DNA of 64,000 nt from CATOSP01 sp965197545 (GTDB lineage: Bacteria > Chloroflexota > Dehalococcoidia > Lucifugimonadales > UBA3495): contig CBDANJ010000008.1 in NCBI GenBank assembly GCA_965197545.1, forward strand, positions 1,736,001 to 1,800,000, written 5' to 3'. Positions 33,640 to 42,595 of the stretch are shown piece after piece. Within the stretch, counting starts at the first letter, position 1; each line of letters starts with the position of its first letter. Below the pieces are notes generated by a model. That model was not told the DNA's origin. It worked only from the letters and a program-made list of their open reading frames with translations, and did no database searches. Made by a program: the position numbers and the translations under genes.

Positions 33640-33908
33640 ATCCCCAAGCGCCGTTTCATCTCCTCGTGGCTGACGACGTCGCCTTCTTTGACCGCACGCC
33701 AACCCTCTTCCACCAAGGCTTCCTCCTCCGCTGTCAGCGGCTCGTCGTCCCAGGGCGCTTCCAAAAGGCTTTGGACAAATGGGTCTTCAGAGGCAATCAA
33801 GTACCCCAGGTAACGCCTCGCCCCGTATAGTTCCTCGGACGGAAGCCGCTCTACGATCTCTCGTAGTTCTTGACGCAGAGTTTCCTCGTCTTGTGGTCTT
33901 GCCGCCAT
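33636..33908 (-). CDS. Antitoxin partner of the RelE-like toxin
   Basis: The 90-residue acidic protein starts MAARPQDEETLRQELREIVE. It is mostly helical and ends VVSHEEMKRRLGI, a C-terminus common among small antitoxins that neutralise RelE-like toxins. Identification rests on size, acidity and the four-base overlap with the toxin gene. No DNA-binding domain can be assigned with confidence. Confidence 0.75.
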   Translation of the reverse strand: MAARPQDEETLRQELREIVERLPSEELYGARRYLGYLIASEDPFVQSLLEAPWDDEPLTAEEEALVEEGWRAVKEGDVVSHEEMKRRLGI

Positions 33909-33955
33909 CGCTATAACCCTCCTACAGGTATCAGTCCCGTCCCGGCAATGTGGCT

Positions 33956-34108
33956 CTAAACTGATACCAAGGTGAAATGCACATTTGGGAAGATCTTAAG
34001 CAGTGGGCTAGGGTAGTCCTTCAAGTACAGGTGGAGGAGCTTCAGTGAGTCACATAAGCCAATCTTCATCGTCCCACAAATACACATCCCACCTTGGCTT
34101 TAGTTCAG
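33956..34108. mobile_element. 153-bp MITE derived from the IS630 element
   Basis: Left end CTAAACTGATACCAAGGTG (33956-33974) and right end complementary to CTGAACTAAAGCCAAGGTG (34090-34108) match the inverted repeats of the IS630 copy at 28692. The 30-odd bases at the right end are nearly identical to the right end of that IS. The interior has no coding capacity. The CoA-transferase stop codon (34105-34107) falls inside the right inverted repeat. Confidence 0.75.
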
Positions 34109-35289
34109 GTTATGATTCCCTCTTCCACCAAAACGACTAGCTGGGCTTCGTCGAGCCCCAGGAGACCGCTGTAAATTTCCTGGTTGTGTTCCCCGTACCT
34201 GGGAATCGGTCCCGCCGTGGTTGGTGTCTTGGAATACTTGATGATGGTCGGACCCGGCACCAGCATTTTCTTGCCCGGCGGGTCGTGTATTTCCGCTTCG
34301 ACCATCACCTCCCGCTCCCATAGGTGCTTGTCCGCCAGCACTTCCGGAATCGACTTGACCGGGCCGAAGGGTATGTCGGCGGCCACCATGGCATCCTCCA
34401 CTTCCTGGACCGTGCGTTCCTCGCACCACAGATGCAGCAATTCCATTCGGATTTCGGCTTTGTCGGTGGCGAACATTGGCGCCGCATATTCCGGGTCGCC
34501 GGACAAGTCGTCGTAGCCCATAACCTTGAGCATCCGCTCCCACATGCCGGCCCGGGCGGCTCCAGTGGTGACCCAACCGTCTTTGCACTTGAGGAATGAG
34601 CCGGTCCGTACAAAGTCGTTGGTATTGGTTTCATAGCACATCGCCAGGGCTACCTCTTCCAACGTAATGCCGCCGTCCAACATCGCCACTTCCAACCACT
34701 GGCCCTCGCCCGTCCGGTCGCGGTACCGCAGCGCGCCCAGGATACCGATGGCGGCATGCAGGGCGGCAGTTCGGTCCATAATCGGCCCGTTGGCCATGAT
34801 TGGCTGGTCGAACCCCCTGCCAGTCTGGTCCCCGATACCGCTCATCGCCTGGATTATGGGGTCGAAGCATTGCCGGTCCCGGTAGGGTCCGTACTGTCCG
34901 AATCCAGACACCGAGGCCAGTATGATGCCTGGGTTTATCTGCGCCATTTTCTCGTAGCCGAAGCCCATCTCCTCCATCGTGCCGGGACGGAAGTTTTCCA
35001 GCACGACATCGGAGACTTCCAGCAGGCGGTAGAATAGGTCTTTGCCCTTCTTCTCCCTGGTGTTTAAGGTGACGCTCTTCTTCCCCCGGTTGTAAGCGGC
35101 GAACTGGACGCTCATTTCACCCACAAATGGCCCGGAATCTCGCAGGTCGCCCCCCTTGCGCCATTCCAGCTTGATAACCTCCGCGCCCATGTCCCGGAGG
35201 ACCAGGGAACCCCTGGGAGCGGCCTGCCAGCGGGCCAGTTCCAGGATTCGCACACCGTCCAGTACACCGTTTTGACCGTTCTGAGCCAT
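34105..35289 (-). CDS. CaiB/BaiF class III CoA-transferase
   Basis: The 394-residue protein is full length. Motifs are NGVLDGVRILELARWQAAPR, VLRDMGAEVIKLEWRKGGD, NRGKKSVTLNTREKKGKDLF and a TGEGQWLEVAMLD turn. The catalytic Asp is present in MDRTAALHAAIG (about residue 172). ATG 35289 is preferred to GTG 35292 because GGAG is then at standard spacing. The last codons and stop come from an inserted MITE, so the wild-type C-terminus may have been longer or different by a few residues. Confidence 0.9.
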   Translation of the reverse strand: MAQNGQNGVLDGVRILELARWQAAPRGSLVLRDMGAEVIKLEWRKGGDLRDSGPFVGEMSVQFAAYNRGKKSVTLNTREKKGKDLFYRLLEVSDVVLENFRPGTMEEMGFGYEKMAQINPGIILASVSGFGQYGPYRDRQCFDPIIQAMSGIGDQTGRGFDQPIMANGPIMDRTAALHAAIGILGALRYRDRTGEGQWLEVAMLDGGITLEEVALAMCYETNTNDFVRTGSFLKCKDGWVTTGAARAGMWERMLKVMGYDDLSGDPEYAAPMFATDKAEIRMELLHLWCEERTVQEVEDAMVAADIPFGPVKSIPEVLADKHLWEREVMVEAEIHDPPGKKMLVPGPTIIKYSKTPTTAGPIPRYGEHNQEIYSGLLGLDEAQLVVLVEEGIIT

Positions 35290-35551
35290 CACGTATCTCC
35301 TACAGTCCGCCCGTGCCCAGGACGGAGATTGCCATGAGTATAACGCCGAATCCGACCCTTCGCACCGGCTGGCAAGCCGTCATCCTCTGTATTGGGCCGA
35401 ACGCCAAAGCGGTATCGGCCACAAACGCGGGGCCCTATTCGGGACTTCGGATTTCGTCGAAACCTCGGTTGGCGGCTGGGGAGGAAACCTACCACCGGCC
35501 CTGGCATTGGGTGTAAAATGGCGGCCCGAAGCATTTGAATATAGAGGGGAC

Positions 35552-37228
35552 ATGACACAATCCCTGACTGGTTTAGTGGAAACCCTAGAATCCCTGGCAC
35601 AAGGCAACCCCGATCTATGGAAAGCTGGGTCTTGGGGCGTTACCAAAGGGGGCCAGAACATCCCCGCGCTCCTGCACCGGGACGCCTACCTGGCTGTGTC
35701 CCCACGCACGAGGGCATTGCTCGTTTCCGGCGCGTCAGGCAATGAAGCCGACGCCGCCCTTGCGCTGGGAGTCTTGGAGTCATACCGGTCAGGCGGTTCT
35801 TCCCTATCGGAGCGAATCGCCCTAAGCGCCGCCCCCAGCGTTAATCCGGAAGGGAATGGAGACCAATCCCTGGGCTATCCTCCTCAAGACGGCTATTTTT
35901 TCGACGCGGAACAGCCCGAAAGCCGATACCTTTGGCGGTGGCTGTGTTTCCAGGCACCCGGTTTAGCGCTGGAAGTTCGCTTGGGCGAGTCCGTGGTCTG
36001 GGAAGCTAACGCAGCCGCCGCCGGAGTGGGGGCAGGACTTGGAGCCGGGCAACTGGAGCAAGACGGATCGCTGCTCGCCGCCCTGGGCTCCGGTCGGCCC
36101 GATGGACTTGCTCCGGTACCCGGTCTACGGCTGACGGCGCCCGCCGGAGCCCTCGACGCCGAATTGACACGCCTCTGGAACGCCGTGGGAGCGCTCAGCG
36201 ACTCAGAAAGAGTCTCGCCGGCTCGGTTGGCGTTGGACGCCCGGCGGCAGAGAAGCCCTGTCGAAATCGCCCGCGTTTTGGCCTCGGTCTATGGACACGA
36301 GTTGGACCCTGTGAACTATACGCAGGGCGTGGGGATCAGCGGGCGGCTTCGCCTGGCTCGCTTGGACCCGGAAGGCGACTCTCCCGACGCCAGCATTGTC
36401 CAGACCGTCGCGGCCCGCATGTCCGGGGACACAACATGGTTTGGCGAAAACCCCGGAGGAGCGAACCTCGCGGGCCTGATCTGGGCTGGCGAGCTTGCGG
36501 AGGCAACCGGCGACGCCCGCTACGCGCAGCTCATCCTGGACGTGGCCAACCGGTACCGGCCTGGGGAGGGTGACGGCGCGCCGCCGCCGTGCGACCCCGA
36601 CTTTCGCACCGAGGACATGTTCATGGCGGGGGCAATGCTTGGCCGCGCTTACCGGCAGACCGGAGAGACCCGGTATCTCGACATATTGGTCAAGTTCATG
36701 CGCGGAGGGGATATTCAACAGGACAACGGCCTCTTTTGGCACTGCCGGTCCGGCCCCTTCTTCTGGGGTAGGGGAAACGGGTTTGCCGCGCTGGGCTTGA
36801 CCGAGACGCTTACCTACCTCCCTGAAGACCATTCCGACAGGGACGCTATTCTAAGGATGTACCGTAGGTTGATGGATGCTCTGACCGGTGTCCAGACACC
36901 TTCCGGAATGCTGCTCCAGCTATTGGACTACCCGGGTTCGTACCAGGAGTTGACATCGACTTGCATGTTTGGCTATTCCCTTGCCAGGGGGTTGAGGCGG
37001 GGTTGGCTTGATAATTCCCACGTCCCCGCATTGGAACTGGCATGGCAAGGGGTCTCCGAGAGGGTGGACGATCAGGGCAACGTGGTGGACGGTTGTACCG
37101 GCACTGGAGTTCAGACCACGCACAAGGAATACCTGGACCGGCCGGCCATATTTGGGTTCGATGACCGTACTGGCAGCATGTCTCTGTGGTTTGCGGTTGA
37201 AATGGAGCGTTGGCGACGGTCGGCGTAA
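35552..37228 (+). CDS. M14-like domain fused to a GH88/GH105 glycoside hydrolase
   Basis: This protein has about 558 residues. The first 180 (MTQSLTGLVETLESLAQGNP onward) resemble an M14 carboxypeptidase fold, but where M14 has HxxE the sequence reads SGNE (ALLVSGASGNEADAALALG), so zinc binding is probably lost. The C-terminal part is an alpha/alpha barrel of the unsaturated rhamnogalacturonyl/glucuronyl hydrolase type: TEDMFMAGAMLGRAYRQTG with the probable catalytic Asp, then DNGLFWHCRSGPFFWGRGNG and TSTCMFGYSLARG. Such enzymes remove unsaturated uronic acids left by polysaccharide lyases. No signal peptide is seen. ATG 35552 is chosen because GAGGGG lies upstream. Confidence 0.8.
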   Translation: MTQSLTGLVETLESLAQGNPDLWKAGSWGVTKGGQNIPALLHRDAYLAVSPRTRALLVSGASGNEADAALALGVLESYRSGGSSLSERIALSAAPSVNPEGNGDQSLGYPPQDGYFFDAEQPESRYLWRWLCFQAPGLALEVRLGESVVWEANAAAAGVGAGLGAGQLEQDGSLLAALGSGRPDGLAPVPGLRLTAPAGALDAELTRLWNAVGALSDSERVSPARLALDARRQRSPVEIARVLASVYGHELDPVNYTQGVGISGRLRLARLDPEGDSPDASIVQTVAARMSGDTTWFGENPGGANLAGLIWAGELAEATGDARYAQLILDVANRYRPGEGDGAPPPCDPDFRTEDMFMAGAMLGRAYRQTGETRYLDILVKFMRGGDIQQDNGLFWHCRSGPFFWGRGNGFAALGLTETLTYLPEDHSDRDAILRMYRRLMDALTGVQTPSGMLLQLLDYPGSYQELTSTCMFGYSLARGLRRGWLDNSHVPALELAWQGVSERVDDQGNVVDGCTGTGVQTTHKEYLDRPAIFGFDDRTGSMSLWFAVEMERWRRSA

Positions 37229-37281
37229 TAACCGGGATGTCCCAACCTCGGCCGAAATCGCTCAAGAAATAGGAGGAAGCC

Positions 37282-38814
37282 ATGAAGTATGACGTCATAG
37301 TCGTTGGAGCAGGATCGGCGGGCTGTACCGCGGCCACCAGGCTGTCGGAGGACCCATCCCGCTCTGTCCTTTTATTGGAAGCGGGACCCGATTACCCGGA
37401 GGTTGAGCGCCTTCCCGATGAGTTGAAATACGGCCATACGCGGGATGCGGAGATGCGGGGAGCTACCCACAACTGGTCCTTGACCGGCACCATCAACGAT
37501 ACCCAGGGAGAGATTCACGTGGCCCAGGGTAGAGTTGTTGGGGGAGGCGGGGCCATCAACGGCCAAGTCCTGCTCCGAGGTCTAACCCAAGACTTCGACG
37601 ATTATGCCGCCCTGGGAAACGACCAGTGGTCCTACGTGAACGTTCTCCCCTACTACCGGAAGATGGAAACTGATCTGGATATCCGCGACGACTTCCACGG
37701 CACCGACGGGCCGCTTCCCGTTCTTCGCCGGCAGAGCGATCAATGGGCGCCGATTCAAGCCGCATTCCACCAGGCTTGCGTTACTGCCGGTTTCCCGGAG
37801 ACCCATGACATGAATGGCCCTGACTCCACGGGAGTCGGAGCGATTCCCATGAACAATCCTGATGGAATTCGGGTGAGCACTGCCCTCAGCCACCTCAGCC
37901 AAGCCCGTCACCGCCTAAATCTGACCGTCCGGGGCAACGTGCTTGCCAGGCGCGTAGTTTTCGAGGGCAACCGGGCAGTCGGCATGGAGGTCGAAAGCGG
38001 CGATGAGGTATTCACGGTGGAATCGGACCAGATAATCCTCTGTAGCGGCGGGCTCCGTTCGTCCCACCTGCTCTTGCTATCGGGCGTCGGGCCAGCGGAC
38101 CACCTGGGGAGCTTCGGGATTCCGGTGGTTAAGGACCTACCTGGAGTGGGCCAAAACCTGCGGAACCATCCCAGCGTAGGCGTGCAGCTAATGGCCAAGG
38201 AAGGGGTCGCCCTGGTGACCGACAATCCTGGAACCAGAATTGCGCTGCGCTACACATCGGACGGCTCCCAATACCCCAACGACGTAATGATCTCCACCAG
38301 TTCGGTATTCGCTTCCCTCAGCGGCGAGGTGATCCCGGACCAAGGGTTCAGGTTCTCATGCGCCCTGGAATTGCCCATGAGCGCCGGCGAGCTTCGACTC
38401 TCCTCGGCGGACCCCCACGTGCAGCCCCAGTTCAATTACCACTACCTGGACGACGCTTTTGACCGGGAGCGGTTGCGGGGCGCGATCCGCCTGTGCGTGC
38501 GATTGCTGGAAGGCGAGTCCTACAAAGACATGGTTGCCTCACGGACCGCGCCCACAGACGAAGAGCTAGCCAACGACGACCTTCTGGACGCCTACATGCT
38601 GCGCACGGTGGGTACGGCGCGCCACGTCTCCGGGACCTGCAAAATGGGCCCCCCATCCGACCCGTTGGCGGTGGTCGACCAGGACCTCCGGGTCCACGGT
38701 CTCGAGGGTATTCGGGTTGCCGACCCTTCGATTCTCCCCAACGTCGTCCGCGCCAACACCAACGCGACGGCCATAATGATCGGGGAACGCGTCGCCGACC
38801 TGGTGGCGGCGTAA
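37282..38814 (+). CDS. GMC-family FAD oxidoreductase
   Basis: This 510-residue flavoprotein starts MKYDVIVVGAGSAGCTAATR with the ADP-binding GxGxxG. The second GMC signature is GRVVGGGGAINGQVLLRG. The active-site His lies in GTARHVSGTCKMGPPSDPL, with the last FAD segment VVRANTNATAIMIGERVADL. Family members oxidise alcohols (choline, glucose, aryl alcohols); which one is not clear. AGGAGG lies just before ATG 37282. It lies 54 bases after the GH105 gene in the same direction. Confidence 0.92.
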   Translation: MKYDVIVVGAGSAGCTAATRLSEDPSRSVLLLEAGPDYPEVERLPDELKYGHTRDAEMRGATHNWSLTGTINDTQGEIHVAQGRVVGGGGAINGQVLLRGLTQDFDDYAALGNDQWSYVNVLPYYRKMETDLDIRDDFHGTDGPLPVLRRQSDQWAPIQAAFHQACVTAGFPETHDMNGPDSTGVGAIPMNNPDGIRVSTALSHLSQARHRLNLTVRGNVLARRVVFEGNRAVGMEVESGDEVFTVESDQIILCSGGLRSSHLLLLSGVGPADHLGSFGIPVVKDLPGVGQNLRNHPSVGVQLMAKEGVALVTDNPGTRIALRYTSDGSQYPNDVMISTSSVFASLSGEVIPDQGFRFSCALELPMSAGELRLSSADPHVQPQFNYHYLDDAFDRERLRGAIRLCVRLLEGESYKDMVASRTAPTDEELANDDLLDAYMLRTVGTARHVSGTCKMGPPSDPLAVVDQDLRVHGLEGIRVADPSILPNVVRANTNATAIMIGERVADLVAA

Positions 38815-38866
38815 GCTGCCAGTTGCCGCCGGACACCGGCACACCGAACGAAGCGGAGGTGTCTGA

Positions 38867-39271
38867 ATGACCCAACCATCTGCCAATAGAGCATATGACC
38901 CAAGCGAGGCGGAGGACTACCGGCAGCAGGCCTACTATTTCCTTGAGAAGAGCCAGGAGTACTTGGCTGAAGGCGACTTGCATCAAGCATCGGAGAAAGG
39001 TTGGGGTGCTGCGGCTTGGATGGCCAAGGCCGTTGCAGTGACTCAAGGCTGGGAGTATGAGCGTCACGAGCAGTTCAACGTCGTTCTGAGAAACGCTCGC
39101 AATGCGACAGGCGATGACCGGTTGCCCGCGCTGCGCGGCGCTGCAAATGAGTTGCACGGAAACTTCTACACGCGCAAGCGGTTCCTGGATGCCCAAGACA
39201 TTGGGCAAAGCCTCGACGGGATGGCAGACCTGCTGGAGATTCTCGAATCTTTGACCAGATCAGGCACGTAG
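38867..39271 (+). CDS. HEPN/PaREP1-like protein
   Basis: This 134-residue helical protein contains QQAYYFLEKSQEYLAEGDLH and QASEKGWGAAAWMAKAVAVT, the pattern of the PaREP1/HEPN group. A conserved NARNATGDDR loop follows. GGAGG lies upstream of ATG 38867. No toxin partner is adjacent: neighbours are a GMC oxidoreductase and an S9 peptidase. Function is unknown; RNA-binding or nucleotidyltransferase-related roles occur in the superfamily. Confidence 0.75.
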   Translation: MTQPSANRAYDPSEAEDYRQQAYYFLEKSQEYLAEGDLHQASEKGWGAAAWMAKAVAVTQGWEYERHEQFNVVLRNARNATGDDRLPALRGAANELHGNFYTRKRFLDAQDIGQSLDGMADLLEILESLTRSGT

Positions 39272-39306
39272 GCGTCCCGCCTGATTCCAAAGGAGGCCAG
39301 TTCGTC

Positions 39307-41265
39307 ATGGCTGACACCGTTCCGCTTATCCCCAGAAGACTCCTGTTCGGCAACCCGGATAAGGCTTCGGCCAGGATCAGTCCCGACGGCTCACGGTTGA
39401 GCTATCTGGCCCCGGTCGATGGTGTCTTGAACGTTTGGGTGGCCCCGGCGGACGAGCCAACCGCCGCCGGACCTGTGACCCGGGATACGAGTCGTGGCAT
39501 CCACAACTATTTCTGGGCATTCGACAACCGCCACATCCTCTACATCCAGGACCAGAACGGGGACGAAAACTGGCGCCTGTTCACCGTCGACCTCGACCTT
39601 GGCGAGACCAAGGACCTTACGCCCATCGAGGGTGTCCAGGCGCAAATCCAAGGGGTCAGCCACAAGTTCCCGGACCAGGTGTTGGTTGGACTTAACGACC
39701 GCGATCCTCAGCTCCATGACCTCTACCGGGTGGATGTCCGTTCGGGGAAGAGGAGTCTGCTGTTGGAGAACCCGGGTTTCTTGGAGATTACCACTGATGA
39801 CGACTTCCAAGTCCGGTTCGCCACCAGGCCCACGGAAGACGGCGGCGCGGAGGTGCTGCAACGGACCGGTAAGGATGGCGGCGCGGATGGTTGGGAAACA
39901 TTCGCCAGCATCGAAATGGAGGATGCCCTAACGACGATGCTGGCCGGCTTCGACCGCAGCGGAGTGGTCCTTTACATGCTTGATAGCCGCGGAAGGGACA
40001 CTGCGGCCCTGTTCACCATCGACCTGAATTCATCCGCCACCAAACTCGTTGCGGAAGACCCCCGCTGCGACGTGGGCGGTGTCATGCTCCACCCCACCAA
40101 GAAGACCATCGAGGCTGTGGCGTTCGCCTACGAGAAGATGGAATGGACCGTCCTGGACGCATCCGTTGAGGCCGACATGGCATATCTCAACGGAGTCGCC
40201 CCTGGCGAGATGGATGTGGTAAGCCGCAGCCTGGATGACCAGACCTGGGTTGTGGCCTACATGCTCGATGACGGGCCAGTAAAGTATTTTCTTTACGACC
40301 GGGAGGCTGGGGAGGCCCGGTTCCTCTTCACCAACCGGCAGGAATTGGAAGGGCTGCCCCTGGTCAAACTGCATCCGGTGGTGATCGAGGCGCGGGACGG
40401 CCTAAAGATGGTGAGCTACTACACGTTGCCGCCGGGCTCAGAACGGCAAGGTCAACCGGTCCCAGCCCAACCCCTGCCTTTGGTACTTGTTGTTCACGGC
40501 GGCCCCTGGGGCAGGGACACCTGGGGGTACAACTCGCTGCTCCAGATGTTGTCCAACCGCGGCTACGCTACCCTGAGCGTCAACTTCAGAGGGTCCACGG
40601 GATTCGGCAAAGGCTTTCTCAACGCGGGAAACAAGGAATGGGGAGGCAGGATGCACGACGACTTGCTGGACGGCGTGCGGTGGGCGGTCGAAATGGGAAT
40701 AGCGGACCCCGAACGAGTGGCCATCATGGGTGGCAGCTACGGCGGTTACGCGACCCTGGTAGGGATGACAATAACCCCGGAAGTGTTCGCGTGCGGCGTG
40801 GACATCGTCGGCCCTTCCAACCTGATAACCTTGATGGAGGCGTTTCCGCCTTACTGGCAACCGGCTATAGAGATGTTCGCTACGCGGGTGGGCGACCACC
40901 GCACGGAAGAGGGACGCAGGTTCCTGTTGGAACGTTCTCCCCTGACTTACGTTGACCGAATATCCAGGCCGCTTCTCATCGGTCAGGGAGCCAACGACCC
41001 TAGAGTGAACCAGGCTGAGTCCGACCAGATCGTGAAAGCGATGCAGGACCGGGACATAGCGGTGACCTACGCGCTTTATCCTGATGAGGGACACGGATTT
41101 GTGCGTCCTGAGAACAACTTGTCCTTCTTCGCGGTCAGCGAGGCGTTTTTGGCCCAACACATTGGGGGCCGGTTTGAGCCCATCGGAGACGACTTTCAAG
41201 GATCGACTATAGAGGCGCCCGCCGGCGCGGAGCAAGTGCCGGGGCTCGCGGACGCGCTCGGGTAA
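39307..41265 (+). CDS. S9-family (prolyl-oligopeptidase-type) peptidase
   Basis: The 652-residue protein has an N-terminal beta-propeller (ASARISPDGSRLSYLAPVDG onward) and a C-terminal alpha/beta hydrolase. The nucleophile is in IMGGSYGGYATLVG with Ser at about 477, the acid in GANDPRVNQAESD and the His in YPDEGHGFVRPEN. The substrate-loop motif LVVHGGPWGRDTWGYNS is typical of acylaminoacyl-peptidases. No signal peptide is seen, so the enzyme is probably cytoplasmic and trims short peptides. It is read 35 bases after the HEPN-like gene. Confidence 0.92.
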   Translation: MADTVPLIPRRLLFGNPDKASARISPDGSRLSYLAPVDGVLNVWVAPADEPTAAGPVTRDTSRGIHNYFWAFDNRHILYIQDQNGDENWRLFTVDLDLGETKDLTPIEGVQAQIQGVSHKFPDQVLVGLNDRDPQLHDLYRVDVRSGKRSLLLENPGFLEITTDDDFQVRFATRPTEDGGAEVLQRTGKDGGADGWETFASIEMEDALTTMLAGFDRSGVVLYMLDSRGRDTAALFTIDLNSSATKLVAEDPRCDVGGVMLHPTKKTIEAVAFAYEKMEWTVLDASVEADMAYLNGVAPGEMDVVSRSLDDQTWVVAYMLDDGPVKYFLYDREAGEARFLFTNRQELEGLPLVKLHPVVIEARDGLKMVSYYTLPPGSERQGQPVPAQPLPLVLVVHGGPWGRDTWGYNSLLQMLSNRGYATLSVNFRGSTGFGKGFLNAGNKEWGGRMHDDLLDGVRWAVEMGIADPERVAIMGGSYGGYATLVGMTITPEVFACGVDIVGPSNLITLMEAFPPYWQPAIEMFATRVGDHRTEEGRRFLLERSPLTYVDRISRPLLIGQGANDPRVNQAESDQIVKAMQDRDIAVTYALYPDEGHGFVRPENNLSFFAVSEAFLAQHIGGRFEPIGDDFQGSTIEAPAGAEQVPGLADALG

Positions 41266-41281
41266 TCATGGCCTCTTTAGA

Positions 41282-41310
41282 TTGACAATTCGGTAATCGT
41301 TGCATAGAGT
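41282..41310 (+). promoter_or_regulatory. Sigma70-type promoter for the DUF1501-DUF1800 unit
   Basis: TTGACA at 41282-41287 and TAGAGT at 41305-41310, spaced by 17 bases, lie about 100 bases upstream of the DUF1501 gene in an AT-richer gap. The -35 box is perfect and the -10 box matches four of six positions. Together with the terminator at 44058 it outlines a two-gene transcript. Sigma use in this organism is assumed. Confidence 0.5.
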
Positions 41311-41410
41311 TAGTCCATCACATGACGATTCTTGGCTTTCCGCACGGTTGGTCTCGCCCATCGTGCTAATATTCATATCCTAAACGCACCCGATTCCGTG
41401 GAGGTCTGAT

Positions 41411-42544
41411 ATGGCGACCAGCCGCAGAGAAAAGAACCTGGTGGTTATCCAGCTCACCGGAGCGAATGACGCGCTCAATACGGTGGTCCCCTACAACAAT
41501 GGTCTTTACTACGACTTCCGTCCAAACGTGAACATGCAAGCCGAGGAACTGCTCCCTCTCAACGATGAGTTGGGTCTGACCCCCCACGCGCCGGCGGTCA
41601 AAGAGCTGTGGGACCGTGGCAAGATGGCCCTGATCAACGGGATAGGCTACGCGAACCCGAACCGCTCCCACTTCCGCTCAATGGACATCTGGCACACCGC
41701 GGAGCCCGACAAGATCGCTACCGAAGGGTGGCTGGGGCGCGCCGTGAGGGAGATGGACCCCCAGGGTGAGAACGTGCTAACGGCCGTCAACTTCGGTCGC
41801 GGACTTCCCAGGTCTCTGGGCTGCAAGGGGGTACCGGTCGCATCAGTGGGCAACCTGGAGACCTACGGTCTGTTCCCCGAGGTCCAGGACGAGCAGCAAA
41901 AGAGGTACACAATCGAGGCGTTTGCGAGGATGTACGGTCCCGATCGAAACCGGGACCCGATCCTGGAGTCCCTGGGACAGACTGGCAGGGACGCTCTCAA
42001 GGGAGCCGACATCCTGAGGACTGCCCCGGCCAAGTATTCCTCTTCCATAGAGTACGGCCAGGGCGGTATCGCGCAGAGCCTAAAGAACGCTGCCCAGGTA
42101 ATGTTCGCCGACCTGGGGACCCGGGTTTTCTACACCTCTGTCGGCAGCTTCGACACCCACGGCGGCGAGCTCTCCGTTCACGCTGGACTTTGGGACGATG
42201 TTTCCGCCGCAATCGGCGATTTCTATGCCGACCTTGAAGAGCACGGCTACGAGGACGACACGTTGGTCTTCGTTTGGTCAGAGTTCGGCCGGCGCATCAA
42301 GGACAACGGGTCCGGCACCGACCATGGCGCGGGCAGCATCTCCATGGTCTTCGGCGGCCAGGTCAACGGAGGTATGTACGGCCAATTCCCCTCCTTGGAA
42401 GAGGCCGAGCATCAGGACGGAGACCTTAAGGCCAACAACGACTTCCGGCAGAGTTACAGCACTATCTTGGAGCGCTGGCTCGGCTTGGACGCCGCCCCAA
42501 TCGTAAACGGTCAGTTCGAGCAATTCGAGTTCCTCTCGAAGTAA
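41411..42544 (+). CDS. DUF1501 domain protein
   Basis: The 377-residue protein starts MATSRREKNLVVIQLTGAND. Motifs are TVVPYNNGLYYDFRPNV, YANPNRSHFRSMDIWHTAE, SFDTHGGELSVHAGLWDDV and SEFGRRIKDNGSGTDHGAGS, which give a sulfatase-like metal-site pattern. DUF1501 proteins usually carry a Tat signal; none is visible here, as the family core starts within 12 residues. It is followed by a DUF1800 gene 52 bases later, the usual partnership. Function is unknown; secretion and surface roles have been proposed for the pair. Confidence 0.9.
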   Translation: MATSRREKNLVVIQLTGANDALNTVVPYNNGLYYDFRPNVNMQAEELLPLNDELGLTPHAPAVKELWDRGKMALINGIGYANPNRSHFRSMDIWHTAEPDKIATEGWLGRAVREMDPQGENVLTAVNFGRGLPRSLGCKGVPVASVGNLETYGLFPEVQDEQQKRYTIEAFARMYGPDRNRDPILESLGQTGRDALKGADILRTAPAKYSSSIEYGQGGIAQSLKNAAQVMFADLGTRVFYTSVGSFDTHGGELSVHAGLWDDVSAAIGDFYADLEEHGYEDDTLVFVWSEFGRRIKDNGSGTDHGAGSISMVFGGQVNGGMYGQFPSLEEAEHQDGDLKANNDFRQSYSTILERWLGLDAAPIVNGQFEQFEFLSK

Positions 42545-42595
42545 CCGGACCCGGCCACTAGAAAGTTCGACCATTGAAATCAGGAGGAAGACGCC

